From NCBI RefSeq assembly GCF_964656455.1, contig NC_135719.1, forward strand, positions 127,639,444 to 127,703,443: a stretch of DNA of 64,000 nucleotides, read 5' to 3'. Below, piece after piece: positions 1-10,968 of this stretch (its first letter is position 1; each line of letters opens with the position of its first letter). The notes under the pieces are model-generated. The model was not told the origin of the DNA, made no database searches, and saw only the letters and a program-made list of their open reading frames with translations. The stretch is from Halichoerus grypus. Lineage: Eukaryota > Chordata > Mammalia > Carnivora > Phocidae. A program made the position numbers and the translations under genes.

Positions 1-100
1 ATGGGTTTGTTTTGTGTGGGTAGACTAAGGAGGCAGGAAAAAAGGTTTGGAACCACTGGACCAATTAGTAATTTCCTAGACTAATTCGTAGGAGGGGAAT

Positions 101-313
101 TTTTTTTTTTTTTAAAGATTTTATTTATTTATTTGAGAGAGAGAGAATGAGAGACAGAGAGCATGAGAGGGAGGAGGGTCAGAGGGAGAAGCAGACTCCC
201 TGCCGAACAGGGAGCCCGATGCGGGACTCGATCCCGGGACTCGATCCCGGGACTCCAGGATCATGACCTGAGCCGAAGGCAGTCGCTTAACCAACTGAGC
301 CACCCAGGCGCCC
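101..313 (-). mobile_element. CAN-SINE
   Basis: T-run, then 'aaagattttatttatttattt' and a GA-rich segment, ending 'ccacccaggcgccc'. Target duplication gaggggaat at 92-100 and 315-323. Contains a 15-bp internal tandem duplication (gggactcgatcccgg) around 219-250. Confidence 0.93.
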
Positions 314-447
314 AGAGGGGAATATTTTTAAGTGAAATTTCACCTGGATGTCTAAACAAATCACAGAGATTAACAACAACAACAAAACCAATAGTTGCTC
401 TTCTGCCGGATCCTCAGTGAAGAGCTGGTTTTCAAAATCATTCATTC

Positions 448-552
448 GGTGCCTGGTGGGTTCTGTCTATAGAGCGTGGGGCTCTTGATCTCCGGGTCAT
501 GAGTTCGAGCCCCACAATGGGATCCTACTTAAAAAAAAAAAAAAAAAAAAAA
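448..552 (+). mobile_element. Short CAN-SINE (tRNA-like type)
   Basis: tRNA-Lys-like body without the CT-rich part: 'gctcttgatctccgggtcat', 'gagttcgagccccacaatgg', then a long A-run. Confidence 0.8.
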
Positions 553-553
553 T

Positions 554-1703
554 GAAAGAAACAAAAACATGTCATCTGCTGCTACTCCAGGGTTACTGGT
601 AAAGAACTGAGGCCCAGATGGATGATAACTAAAATTATTGTGGTAATCTTTTCATAATATATGTATGTCAAGTCATTATGCTGTACATCTTAAACTTAGA
701 GTGTCGTATGTCAATTATATCTTAATGAAACAAAAAATAAGTAAACGGATTAATTTAAAAAACAGTACTGAAGCCCAGAGAGGCTAAGTGACTTACTCAG
801 TGTCACACAGCAAAGAAGGAAAGAAAGAGGGCAACAACAACTAAAAAACCACAGGAATTTGAGTAAAAGCCAAGAGAAAATGATGGCTTGCGGTTCAGAT
901 TCTACTTGTTGCCTGTTTTTATACAACTTGAGATCAAAGAATTTTTTTACACTTTTAAATGGTTAAAAAATGAAAAAGAATATTATTTTGTGACTTGTGA
1001 TTATATGAAATTCACATGTCAGTGTCCACAAATAAAGTTTTATTGGTACACAGCCATGCCCATTCACTTACTGCTGCTATCAACACTACAAAGGCAGAAC
1101 TGAGTAGTTAGTACGCAAACTATAAGTGGCCCACAAAGCCTGAAATATTTACCATCTGGCCCTTTACAGAAAAAGTTTGATTAGTTCAGGTCTGGAATTC
1201 TCAGGGGTTCCTTAGGTTTTCAACTACTTTAGAAAGCCTTAGATGCTGGGATCTGGGTGGATTATGTGACAGTGAGTGGTGAGGGGAGAGAGGACTGCAG
1301 ATACTGGGGTCCTTTGATTAAAGGCCTAGAAGGCAAGGGCAAGTTCACAGCCAGCTGTAGGCAGTACAGGAAAGAGAGCAGGTCTAACCTAAGCTAGGTA
1401 ATTATGAAATCAGGGACAACCTGACTTTTTGAGACTCTCCTATGGTCTCTTCTGGGTACTGTAGGGTTTATAAACAAGTTCCTAGGATGCTGCACAAGAG
1501 GCTCACAGTGCTGTTCAAAGACTGTCTACACACCATGAATGGTAAGAACACTCTGGTAACGATGGTGGACAATGTCAGCTTCTCACCAGGCTCTGTCCTT
1601 CCTCCTATTATATTAGCTTTTATTGAACACTTTTTCTGTACCAGGCACTATGCTAAATACCTTCCAAACATTATTTCTTCTATGGGATAGACTTTAGTAT
1701 ATA
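554..1703. other. Intergenic: L1M and MIR remnants
   Basis: An old L1M 3' UTR piece in plus orientation at about 620-745 ('gtggtaatcttttcataata', 'tgctgtacatcttaaactt'), a MIR piece at about 770-835 ('gaagcccagagaggctaagtg'), and an L2/MIR-type end at about 1605-1680 ('gaacactttttctgtaccagg'). No gene seen. Confidence 0.55.
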
Positions 1704-1875
1704 TTTTTTAAAGATTTCATTTCTTTGAGAGAGAGAGGGAGAGAGTGCATGCACATGAGCAAGGGGAGGGACAGAGGGAGAGAGAGAAGCAGACTCCCTG
1801 CTGAGCAGGGAGGCCAGGACCCCAGGACCATGACTGAGCCGAAGGGGCTTAACCGACTGAGTCACCCAGGTGCCC
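1704..1875 (-). mobile_element. CAN-SINE
   Basis: 'taaagatttcatttctttgag' to 'gtcacccaggtgccc'; diverged copy. Confidence 0.88.
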
Positions 1876-1999
1876 ATCTCCATTTTGCAGATGAGGAAAC
1901 TAAGACTTAGTGAGACTAATGTCCCCCTATGGAGACTGAACAAGGAAGTGGGTGGGGTCAGGATCCAAACTTAGATCAGCCTAATTTTATAGTGTATTT

Positions 2000-2176
2000 T
2001 TTTTAAGATTTATTTATTTTAGAGAGCAAGTGTACAAGTGGGGGGGAGGGGCAGAGGGAGAAGAAGAGAAGCAGACTCCCCACTGAGCACGGGGCTTGAT
2101 CCTATGACCCTGAAATCATGACCTGAGTGGAAATCAAGAGTCAGACACGCAACCAACTGAGCCACCCAGGTGCCCC
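2000..2176 (-). mobile_element. CAN-SINE
   Basis: Target duplication tat[a/g]gtgtattt at 1988-1999 and 2177-2188. Confidence 0.9.
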
Positions 2177-2436
2177 TATGGTGTATTTCTTAAGCAGCAC
2201 ACTGTATTGCCAGTGATGGGAGTTGGGTACATCCTAGTCCATGTAATTCCTCCTGAGAATGACACAGTGAATCATTCAGGGTCTGATCGGGAGAAGGGAA
2301 ACCACTCTGAGTACTTGAAACAGAAGGGAGTGGGATGCAGAGAATTGGTGATAGAAAAGCTGAGAAGACTGTGGGAGATAATAAGACAGCCCAGAATTAG
2401 CAAAAGCAGAATGCTACCAGCACTCCTAAGCTGGAA

Positions 2437-2850
2437 AGGTGTCTTAGTCTGTTCAGGCCACCATAACAAAATACCACAGACTGGGTGACTTAAACAAGAG
2501 GAATTTCTTTCTTAGAGTTCTGGAGAAGATCTTGGGAAGTCCAAGATCAAGGTGCTGGCAAGGCAGAATTCATCCTGAGGCCTCTCCTCTTGGCTTGTAG
2601 GTGGCTGCCCCCTCTCTGTGTGCTTACATGATCTCTTCTTTGTGTCTCAGTGAAGAGTGACAGCAAGCTCTCCAGTGTCTCTTCTTATTAGGGTACTAAT
2701 GCCATTGGATCAGCACCTCATCCTGATGGTCTTGTTTAACCTTAATTACCTCCATAAAGGCCCTATCTGCAAACACAGTCACACCGAGGGTTAGGGCTTC
2801 AACATACGAATTTGGGGTGGGGTGACACAAACATTCAGTCCATAACAGGT
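2437..2850. mobile_element. Ancient interspersed repeat
   Basis: Well-known mammalian repeat text 'gtctgttcaggccaccataac', 'ataccacagactgggtgac', 'gtccaagatcaaggtgctgg', ending 'acattcagtccataaca'. I do not assign its class with certainty (possibly an L1M 3' UTR type). The rest of 2189-3651 shows nothing recognisable. Confidence 0.6.
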
Positions 2851-3668
2851 AAAGAATGGAGGTGGTGTTACAGAGCCCAGGGATGGGATCAAGTGGTTTC
2901 AGATAGAACTGTGATGGATCTGACTGGCAGGAGCCAAAGGCATAGAAAAGGTGCAGCAGTTGCCGAAGATGCTGCCCAAGGCAGAGAGAGAAGGGGGAAA
3001 GAGCCTGACTTTTCCTTTTCTCGTGCCTTCTTGTCCTCCGTCTTCAGTCAAACTGAGCAGGAAGCCAGCTGACTCAGAAAGTCCTGGGAAATGCAGTGCC
3101 TAGGAGTCAGTCCCACTTTGAGAGAGAGCAGGGGAAGGAGGAAAATAGATTTGGGTGTTTGGACTGGCCCAAAGAGCTTCACAGAAATGCTCTTGCTCCT
3201 CGTTGGTGAGCCTTGAGCCACTGTATTAAAAAAATGAGCAAACCTATCCTTGTTCATGCATAACAATGTTTCTGGGAGGATACACAGGAAGCAGGACCAG
3301 TGACATAATTTGGGGGCCCTGTGCAAAACAGAAATGCTAGGCCCCTTGTTAAAATATTATTAAAAATTTCAGGATGGCAATGGCAGAGTAGTAAGTGTCC
3401 TTCTAAGCATGAGGGCCTGCATGACCGCAGAGATAGTTCACCCAGGAAGTCAGTCCCGATAAGAAACTCCTAACATGATTACTTCTATAAAGTGGTACTG
3501 AGGGTTGGAGGGGAGGATTTACTTATCGTATTATACTCCAGTATGCATTGAATACATGTGCCACTACAATAAATTAAAAATATTTCCCTCATAATGAATT
3601 TGAGCCAAGATATGCACAACCACTTTAAGGACACAGAGTGCCTTCCAGATTGAAACCATTGATCTATC

Positions 3669-3797
3669 ATGGGGCACCTGGCCTGGCTGGCTCAGTTGGA
3701 GGAGCGTGTGACTTAATTTCGGGCTTGAACTCAAGCCCTACATTGGGTGTAGAGATTATTTAAATAAATAAACTTTAAAAAAATGATTAAAAAAAAA
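3669..3797 (+). mobile_element. Short CAN-SINE (tRNA-like type)
   Basis: 'ggggcacctggcctggctgg' to 'gggtgtagagattatttaaa'. 17-bp perfect target duplication gaaaccattgatctatc at 3652-3668 and 3798-3814. Confidence 0.92.
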
Positions 3798-3850
3798 GAA
3801 ACCATTGATCTATCTCAAGAAAAAATATGTCTGTTAGAAAGGGGTTACCA

Positions 3851-4063
3851 GGGCATCTGGGTGGGTTAGTCGGTTAAGCGTCTGCCTTCAGCTCAGGTCG
3901 TGATCCCAGGGTTCTGGGACTGAGCCCCACGTCAGGCTCCTTGCTCAGCAGGGAATCTGCTTCTCCCTCTGCCCCTCACCCTGGTCGTGCTCTCTCTCTC
4001 TTTCTCTCACTTTCTCTGTCTCTCTCAAATAAATAAATAAAATCTAAAAAAAAAAAAGATTTA
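3851..4063 (+). mobile_element. CAN-SINE
   Basis: 15-bp perfect target duplication agaaaggggttacca at 3836-3850 and 4064-4078. Confidence 0.93.
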
Positions 4064-4081
4064 AGAAAGGGGTTACCAGAT

Positions 4082-4126
4082 TTTATTTATATATATATAT
4101 ATATATCTACATATATATATATACTT
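4082..4126. repeat. (TA)n microsatellite
   Basis: Two TA runs separated by 'ctac'. Confidence 0.85.
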
Positions 4127-4341
4127 TTATGTAGCACATATAGACAGAGCATTTTATCAGTATATAATTATTTTATAAGTTTAAATTTAGGGCATTTACT
4201 TCTCAATCAGTGAGAAAATATCTATCATTTTGATACATAGAAAAAGTTGAGATTATTGCCATCTATTGTGCTATCAGCCTCAGCAGCAGAGTTAGCATTT
4301 TTGGTTTGTTTACACATGTCTTGGTCAGGATAGGTTAGGTT

Positions 4342-4545
4342 TTTGTTTTTGTTTTCAGGATTTTATTTATTTATTTGAGAGAGAGAGAGCGAGCGAGCAC
4401 AAGCAGTGGGGAAGGGCAGAGGGAGACAGGAGAAGCAGACACCCTGGTGAGCAGGGATCCCAACGAGGGGCTCAATCCCAGGAGCCTGAGATCAGGACCT
4501 GAACCGAAGGCAAACACTTCATGGACTGAGCCACCCAGGCGCCCC
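4342..4545 (-). mobile_element. CAN-SINE
   Basis: Target duplication caggataggttaggtt at 4326-4341 and 4545-4560. It interrupts an older repeat running to about 4880 ('ttatgctgctatgacc', 'ccccaacatgtcag', 'taccatctatcac'). Confidence 0.92.
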
Positions 4546-4560
4546 AGGATAGGTTAGGTT

Positions 4561-5722
4561 ATGCTGCTATGACCGGTGACCCCAACATGTCAGCGGCGCT
4601 TAACAAAGGCTTATTTCTCCATCTCTGTCTAGCAAGCGGCAGCCTGTATGTGCTGCCTTCTGTCCGGTGCGTGGCCATCCTCACGGTGGCCGGGAGAAGA
4701 AAGAACCTCGGGGAACATCGCCTGGCTTTTAGAACTCTGTCTCTGAGGTGGCATAAATTACTTCCACTCACATTTTATTGGTCCAAACAAATCACATAGT
4801 CAAGCCTGAGGTCAATAAAGCAAGGAAATATAATCCCATCCAAGGGGGAAGCCATGAATCCTCGTCAGCAAAAATACCATCTATCACAGCAAAACACTGC
4901 AGAAATCTGGATTAACAGAAAAATCCTTAGACATGATAAGATCTCACCTGGCAATCTCAAGCTCTCTACTTACATGAGTCCCCAAGCTAGAAATAAAAAT
5001 GAGAAAATTTGTTTCAAAGTTGAATCACTAAGCCCTGAGCTAATCACCGCTCATAAATATAAAAGTGAGACTAGAAGCATCCATCTGAAACCAAGCAGTA
5101 AAGCATCTCCATTTTGTCACTCTCACCATGTGATGGGTTAAACATTCACTTTTTTTATTGCCCAACAGATTCTTAGCCCCGTGATTAAAGCACGTCTCTA
5201 GGAGATACGGCCGACCTTCGCTCAGCATTCAGTACAGCGCAGAGTGCATGCGTTCCGAGGGTGCACCCACTTGGATAATTTCACGTGAGCAGACTTGCCC
5301 CGGCCTGGAATTTTCCATAAGAACCGGTGCCGAACTCCAGTCTTCCTAATCGGTGTCCCATTGACAAGGCGTTCGAATACACTCATAGACACGGCAGGAA
5401 AATCCACCCCAAGGACTGCTCTGAAGCGTGGTGGTTATCGTGTCATGGCATCCAAATAAAGACACAGAGAGGTCTTGGAAATTCCAATTCCTGCAGTGGC
5501 CAGGCGGATAACTTAGGGGGTCAAAAGGATAAGAAAGAGCACCGGCCCTCTAACTCCTTGCTGGCAGGCTGTGGAAGGAGAGGAGACGATAGAGCAGAGA
5601 GCCTGCCTGCACATTTAAAGGAAACAGCTACGGTTCGGTGCTGGCCAGTTGTTCCTCTAGAGAAAAAAACCTTTTTTTTAAAGTTGCAAATCAAATTTAT
5701 ATGGGAAATCTGCGGGCTTTAA
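4561..5722. other. Intergenic: end of old repeat, then unique sequence
   Basis: To about 4880 an ancient repeat resumes. From about 4900 no repeat is recognised; 5170-5650 is richer in CpG than its surroundings but no exon or homology is evident. Confidence 0.5.
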
Positions 5723-5734
5723 ATATTGGCAGTA

Positions 5735-5931
5735 GGGGCACCTGGGTGGCTCAGTCGTTAAGCGTCTGCCTTCGGCTCGGGTCATGATCCTGGGGTTCTG
5801 GGATCGAGTCCCACATCGGGCTCCCTGCTCTGCGGGAAGCTGGCTTCTCCCTCTCCCACTCTCCCTGTTTGTGTTCCCTCTCTCGCTGGGTTTCTCTCTG
5901 TCAAATAAATAAATTAAATCTTAAAAAAAAT
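5735..5931 (+). mobile_element. CAN-SINE ('cagtcgttaagcg' variant)
   Basis: Target duplication atattggcagta at 5723-5734 and 5932-5943. This is the variant whose head recurs in the tailless insertion at 36909. Confidence 0.93.
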
Positions 5932-6090
5932 ATATTGGCAGTAATTCAGAATTGTGAAATACGGTGTAGGCCAAATAAATACCTTCGCAGGCTGTGTTTG
6001 GGGTTGTAAATCTGCTCTGTGAGCAAGTAGGAGCCTGCTCTGAGGAAATAGTGTAGGAAGACTTCCTTTGGCTTAGTAAAAGCCACTTTA

Positions 6091-6292
6091 TTTATTTATT
6101 TTTTTAAAGATTTTATTTATGTATTTGACAGACAGAGATAGTGAGAGCAGGAACACAAGTAGGGGGAGTGGGAGAGGGAGAAGCAGGCTCCCTGCAGAGC
6201 AGGGAGCCCGATGCGGGGCTCCATCCCAGGACCCTGGGATCATGACCTGAGCCGAAGGCAGGCGCTTAACGACTGAGCCACCCAGGTGCCCC
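6091..6292 (-). mobile_element. CAN-SINE, first of a tandem pair
   Basis: Shares an outer target duplication with the next SINE: agtaaaagccacttta at 6075-6090 and agtaaaggctacttta at 6483-6498. Confidence 0.9.
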
Positions 6293-6302
6293 TATTTATT
6301 AA

Positions 6303-6482
6303 TTTTTTAAAAATTTATTTATTTTAGAGAGAGAGCCGGTGGGGTGGAGGGAAGGGAAGAAGGAGAGAGAGAGAATCTCAAGCAGACTCCCCACCGAGCA
6401 CAGAGCCCTACGCAGGGCTCAATCTCAGGGCCCTGAGATCAAAGAGTCGGACACTCAACCGACTGAGCCACCCAGGCGCCCC
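6303..6482 (-). mobile_element. CAN-SINE, second of a tandem pair
   Basis: Directly follows the previous one; an older-looking subtype ('aaaaatttatttattttaga', 'gagatcaaagagtcggacac'). The first SINE probably inserted into its A-tail. Confidence 0.9.
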
Positions 6483-6734
6483 AGTAAAGGCTACTTTATA
6501 TGTTGACCTTTTCTGACCAGGTATGAGGACCCCAGGAATCTTCTAGAATGAAAGGTTCTAATATCCCCTATTCTTAGTCCTCTCCAACTGAAGTTAGAGA
6601 ATTCTGTTGGGAGTGAATCTAGATGGTTCTTGACCAGGACCTTGCAGCAGCATTATCATTTCAACCTAGAATTGCTGGAATAAAATTACCGTGAGAGAGA
6701 AGTCTTCACTTATGATTCAGATTAAAATGAAATG

Positions 6735-6769
<35 letters not shown>
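6735..6769. repeat. (CA)n microsatellite
   Basis: About 17 uninterrupted CA units. Confidence 0.95.
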
Positions 6770-6770
<1 letters not shown>

Positions 6771-7923
6771 AACATGAAATGCTATAAACCAATTGAAAAC
6801 AATGGTTATCTTGTAGTGGGATGGGTGGCAACTTTGACTCTCTAAATATTTGTGCATTTGTATTTTTTTTTTTTTTTTACAACAAGACTATTACTTTCAT
6901 AATCAGGGAGAAAATAAGGTCCTTTATTTCCATTTTGAAGAAAGAAGAGAAGAAACAGATGCAGCCTAGTAGCCGGAGCACTGCAGGTGGAGGAAAAAGT
7001 AGCTATTTAATGCTGGTTGCTGGATGAGAGAACAGAGAGTAGAGAGGGCAGGCGGGAAGGCCGGGAGAAAGGATGGAGGGAGGAGGGAAGTCTGGTCAGC
7101 AGGCAGGCAAACCCTGGGGGCGCTGGCCGGGCTGGGGTGAATTAATTGAGAGATGGGGGAATTACGGATCCGTTGTTTGGGCAATCAGCCCCAAGTCAGA
7201 TGCTATTTTTTATCCTCAGTGAATGTTTACCCTGCGATCTCGGCCCCCGGCTTCTGCCCTCCATGTGTCACTGGCTCTGAGTCCAGAACAAGATTTTGAG
7301 CCTTAGATGGGAGTTTTACTGAGAAAAAGTGTAACAGGCAAAGCCAACCCTTCCTGTCGGCCGCTCGGTTCGGGTAATCACTTGAGCGCTTTCTAGGCCC
7401 AGGGGTCTTCGTGCTGCATGCTGGGGATTCAGAGAACAGGCTTCTCTTGGGAGGAGGAGCTTGGAGGCTGGAAACAAGGACGTCTGTCTGGCTATGAGCT
7501 GCGGTTGAGGAGGTGGCTTGGAGGTGGAGAGAGCACTTGTGACCACAGGCCTCTTTCACTTGCTGTCCGTGTGACTCTGGGCACATGACCTGACCCCTGT
7601 CCTCTCAGTTTCCTCATCTGTGAAACGGGGATGGTAACAGCGCCTGGTTTTTAGGGTTATCGTGAGGATTAAAGAGACAATGTCTCTGGAACCCTTAGCA
7701 CAGGGACTGGCATTAAGTGACCCGTGTTAGCGATTGTTCTGTACACAGTGCTCAGGGGAACCCTGTGAGGGGCCAGGATTCTCCCACAGGGAGCCAAGTA
7801 AGCCACAGAGGCACGAAGTGGATCTTCATGGAGGAGTAAGAGTTTGTTTGACGGGCAAAGGTGGGCAGTTTATTGCCAGCAAAAGCAATGAGGCACAGAA
7901 ATGTATGTGGGTTGTTGAAGGTG

Positions 7924-7982
7924 GTGCATGTGCGTGTGCGTGTGTGTGTATGTGAGAGAGAGAGAGAGAGACAGAGAGAGAC
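7924..7982. repeat. (GT)n then (GA)n microsatellite
   Basis: Compound GT-rich then GA-rich tract with small interruptions. Confidence 0.85.
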
Positions 7983-9391
7983 TCTCAGTGGCCCTAGAAA
8001 TGTAGGCTGGCTTCCACTTGAGAAAGCCCTTGTAAACCAGGCTAATGGCCTTGGGCTTTATCTTTCCATTGAAGACACAGGGTGTGTGGGCAGGGAGGCA
8101 TGAGAGAGTTGGCTGTGTATTTGAGGTTTCTAAGCAAAGAATAACAGAATCAGTTATATGTTCTGAAAAGTAGGGTCTGGAAGAGGTGTCCGTCCGTTTT
8201 GTAGAGTGGCCAGGAGCCTCTGGCTGTTGTCCCCAGACTGGCCACTAGAGGGAGGCCTGGACCCAGAAGTGGCACCACACTGCGCGGCGGTGAAGGGCTC
8301 CAGGTCCCTGGCCGCGGAGTAGGGGCCCCACAGAGGCAGCTAAATCTCGACTCCCATCAGCCCCTCACCTAGGCTGAGGCAGACTTGCCCTATTACAGAC
8401 AAGGGCACTGGCAAGTTTGGAAGAAAAGACAAGACATGCTGTGGGAACCTTGATCTCCATGCATCTCACAACATACTGAGCTGTTCATCTCCCTCCCAGC
8501 TCATTCTCCCTCTCTTCCTATTCCTGCCTCTGGCCCACTCCAAGTGTGTGGACACCCCAGTCTGCATGGCCACTCTTTGCCCACAAGCCCACAGATAGCC
8601 CAGGGGTGCTTATAGTGGTGGAGAGATGAACCTGAGGATGAGGCCTGCGTCGACCCAGGGAGAGACTTTGAGCCATTAGGGAAGAGAATTCTGGGGTCTT
8701 GGGTGCTCAGAGCACAGTCTAGAAGAGGGTCAAGGGCTCTAGGCAGGTACTTCCTTTGGCCGTGGATGAGTCTCCTCTAGGGGAGGGACGTGGTTAAAGG
8801 AGGGACCCAAGAATGTGTGCTCTTCCAGCCAGATCTGGAGTGAAAGTATCTTGTGTTATTTCTGCCTTTACACACAACATTTGGCAGGGAGCCTAGCAGT
8901 TAGTGGGTTTTCAATAAAAGCTGCTTGAATGAATGACTTCTCCACCTCCAACCCTTGACTGGCTTCTTATGTGAGAGAGCCCAGTTACTTTTCCTTTGTT
9001 GAGGGTTCTGTGGTTTTAAGAAAGATCCACAAGTTCTTTGACACTCTCCCGAAGAAATGGGGCCTCGTTCCCCTTCTGGGCCAGCCTGTCAGCAACTTGA
9101 AAGTGTGATGTGCTACTTTGGGAACTAGGTCATAAAGGCACTGTGACTTTCTCCCCTTTTTGCTCAGGAGAAGCAGCTGCAGCGTCAGGAGAACACTCAG
9201 GTGACCCTGTGCAGCGGCCTGTGGTTGGGGGGAGGGAAACTGAGGCCTCCTGCCAGCTCCTATGTGGGAAGCTGATGATGCCCCAGCCCAGATCAAGCTT
9301 TGGATGATGGCACCCTGACCTACAGCTTCATAACCACGCAGCCAAGCCGCCTCCTGAGAAACTGTGTGAGATAATACATATTTATCATTTT

Positions 9392-9590
9392 GGGGGTGCC
9401 TGGGTGGCTCAGTCTTTAGGCGTCTGCCTTCAGCTCAGGTCATGATCCCAGAGTCCTGGGATCGAGCCCCACGTCAGGCTCCCTGCTCAGTGGGAAGCCT
9501 GCTTTTCTCTCTCCCACTCCCCCTGCTTGTGTTCCCTCTCTCGCTGTGTCTCTCTCTGTCGAATAAATAAATAAAATCTTTTAAAAAATG
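9392..9590 (+). mobile_element. CAN-SINE
   Basis: 15-bp perfect target duplication catatttatcatttt at 9377-9391 and 9591-9605. Confidence 0.94.
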
Positions 9591-9605
9591 CATATTTATC
9601 ATTTT

Positions 9606-10863
9606 ATGTCATTACATGGAGGGTAATTTGTTATGAAGCAATGAATAACTACCACAGGTTTCAAGGGGACTCCCCAAAAGTAGCACTCTTATTTCCTGCT
9701 TAGGTTTTGTATAAGTCAAAAAATAAGTCAAAAGTAAATATGGAAGGTGACATGTCACCTATTTATTAGCGGCAAGAGGCCAGTCTTTCACCAACTGAGC
9801 CGGCTAAGACTGAACCGAAAATTTAGGCAGACTTACTCACCCAGTCCTAAGAAACACCTGGTGGAGACAAACCTCCCCTCACAGAAGGGTCCAGAAGGGG
9901 AATCAAAGCATGGAGGGGAGAATTTCTACTCGACCAGGAAAGAGACAAGGTGTGGGTCTGAGTCAAGGATGCCCGCATGTTCTTCCCAAAATGGACAGTA
10001 AGTCACTGCTCATACCCTCCCCCACCAGGGCAGGAGGAGCACTGGGGCGAAGAGAGTTCTAGAAGCTCGGATAATGAAGCTTCCTTCCCAAGAAGGAAAT
10101 GTCAGGAGTGAGGAAGAAGTCTGCCGCCTCCTACCCTTCCCTTCCATCTGTCCCTGGGCCTCTCCCATGCATGTGACCTCTTTCTTCCCCACAGGGTCAG
10201 CACCCCCAGGGTGACTCTGCCATCCCGGGAGTCTTGCTACTACTTTCATTCTTCTGCCGCTTCCTGTTGTGTCCTGGGAACTCTTTGTTAACTTGGGGGC
10301 TTTGCACGCTGCTCCGCACACACCAGCCCGTCACTCTGGACATACTGGGAATCATGATGCTTCCAACTGGTCATTTTGAGACTGAGATTTTCTATTTCCC
10401 TGGGCCTCTTGGTCCCAGCCTTCGGGGGTACGGTTTTGTTAACTTGCCGACGGACCGAACCATCTCCGCAGGAATACTGTGTAAATGTGACATCATCACT
10501 CTTTTTCCACGAAGACCTTATCAGGGAGAAACATTCCATTTTACTGGTGGGAATGCGGTTCTGGGAAAGTATTTAATGAGCAGCAAGCGGTGGCAGAGAG
10601 CCCAGGGAGAACGGAAAATCCCGTCCCCCTGTCTGATAGCTCACTAACAACATGCACATTTGTTTCATATGTACGGCTACTTCAGTCTGATTACACTTAT
10701 TTCTCAGGGTTGGGAATCCAGCAGAATATCGATGCTTTCTTCCTTTATTCTTCCTCGAAGATGCGCGTTTCTCACTAGTCAACACGCCACAGCTCTAGCC
10801 TGTGATATTCCAATCTCCAATCCCTCACAGTTGCTTAAAAAAAAAAAGAAAAGAAAAGCTTTT
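9606..10863. other. Intergenic, no repeat or gene recognised
   Basis: Unique-looking sequence. A 137-residue plus-strand frame (10234-10647) has no recognisable motif. Confidence 0.5.
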
Positions 10864-10968
10864 GGGGCGCCTGGCTGGCTGGCTCAGTCAGTGGAGACGG
10901 CGATTCTTGATCTTGGGTCGTGAGTTCAAGCCCCACATTGGGCGTAGAGATTACTTAAAAAACAAAAC
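10864..10968 (+). mobile_element. Short CAN-SINE (tRNA-like type)
   Basis: 'ggggcgcctggctggctgg', 'tgagttcaagccccacattg', 'gggcgtagagattacttaaa'. Confidence 0.88.

Larger units (their letters stand above)
6499..9376. other. Intergenic: MIR/L2 remnants, CTCF-like motif
   Basis: MIR (plus) at about 7560-7730 ('cctcatctgtgaaacgggg', 'cgtgaggattaaagagac'); L2-type remnant (minus) at about 7990-8110; (GT)n/(GA)n at 7924-7982; a candidate CTCF motif at 8241-8256 (gccactagagggaggc). Overlapping frames near 7230-7590 are not supported as genes. Confidence 0.5.

Noticed and set aside
5327..5722. 131-residue plus-strand frame
   Set aside because: No homology or motif recognised and no splice context; insufficient support.
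10234..10647. 137-residue plus-strand frame
   Set aside because: Overlapped by frames on the other strand; no motif; single-exon frame without promoter or poly(A) evidence.
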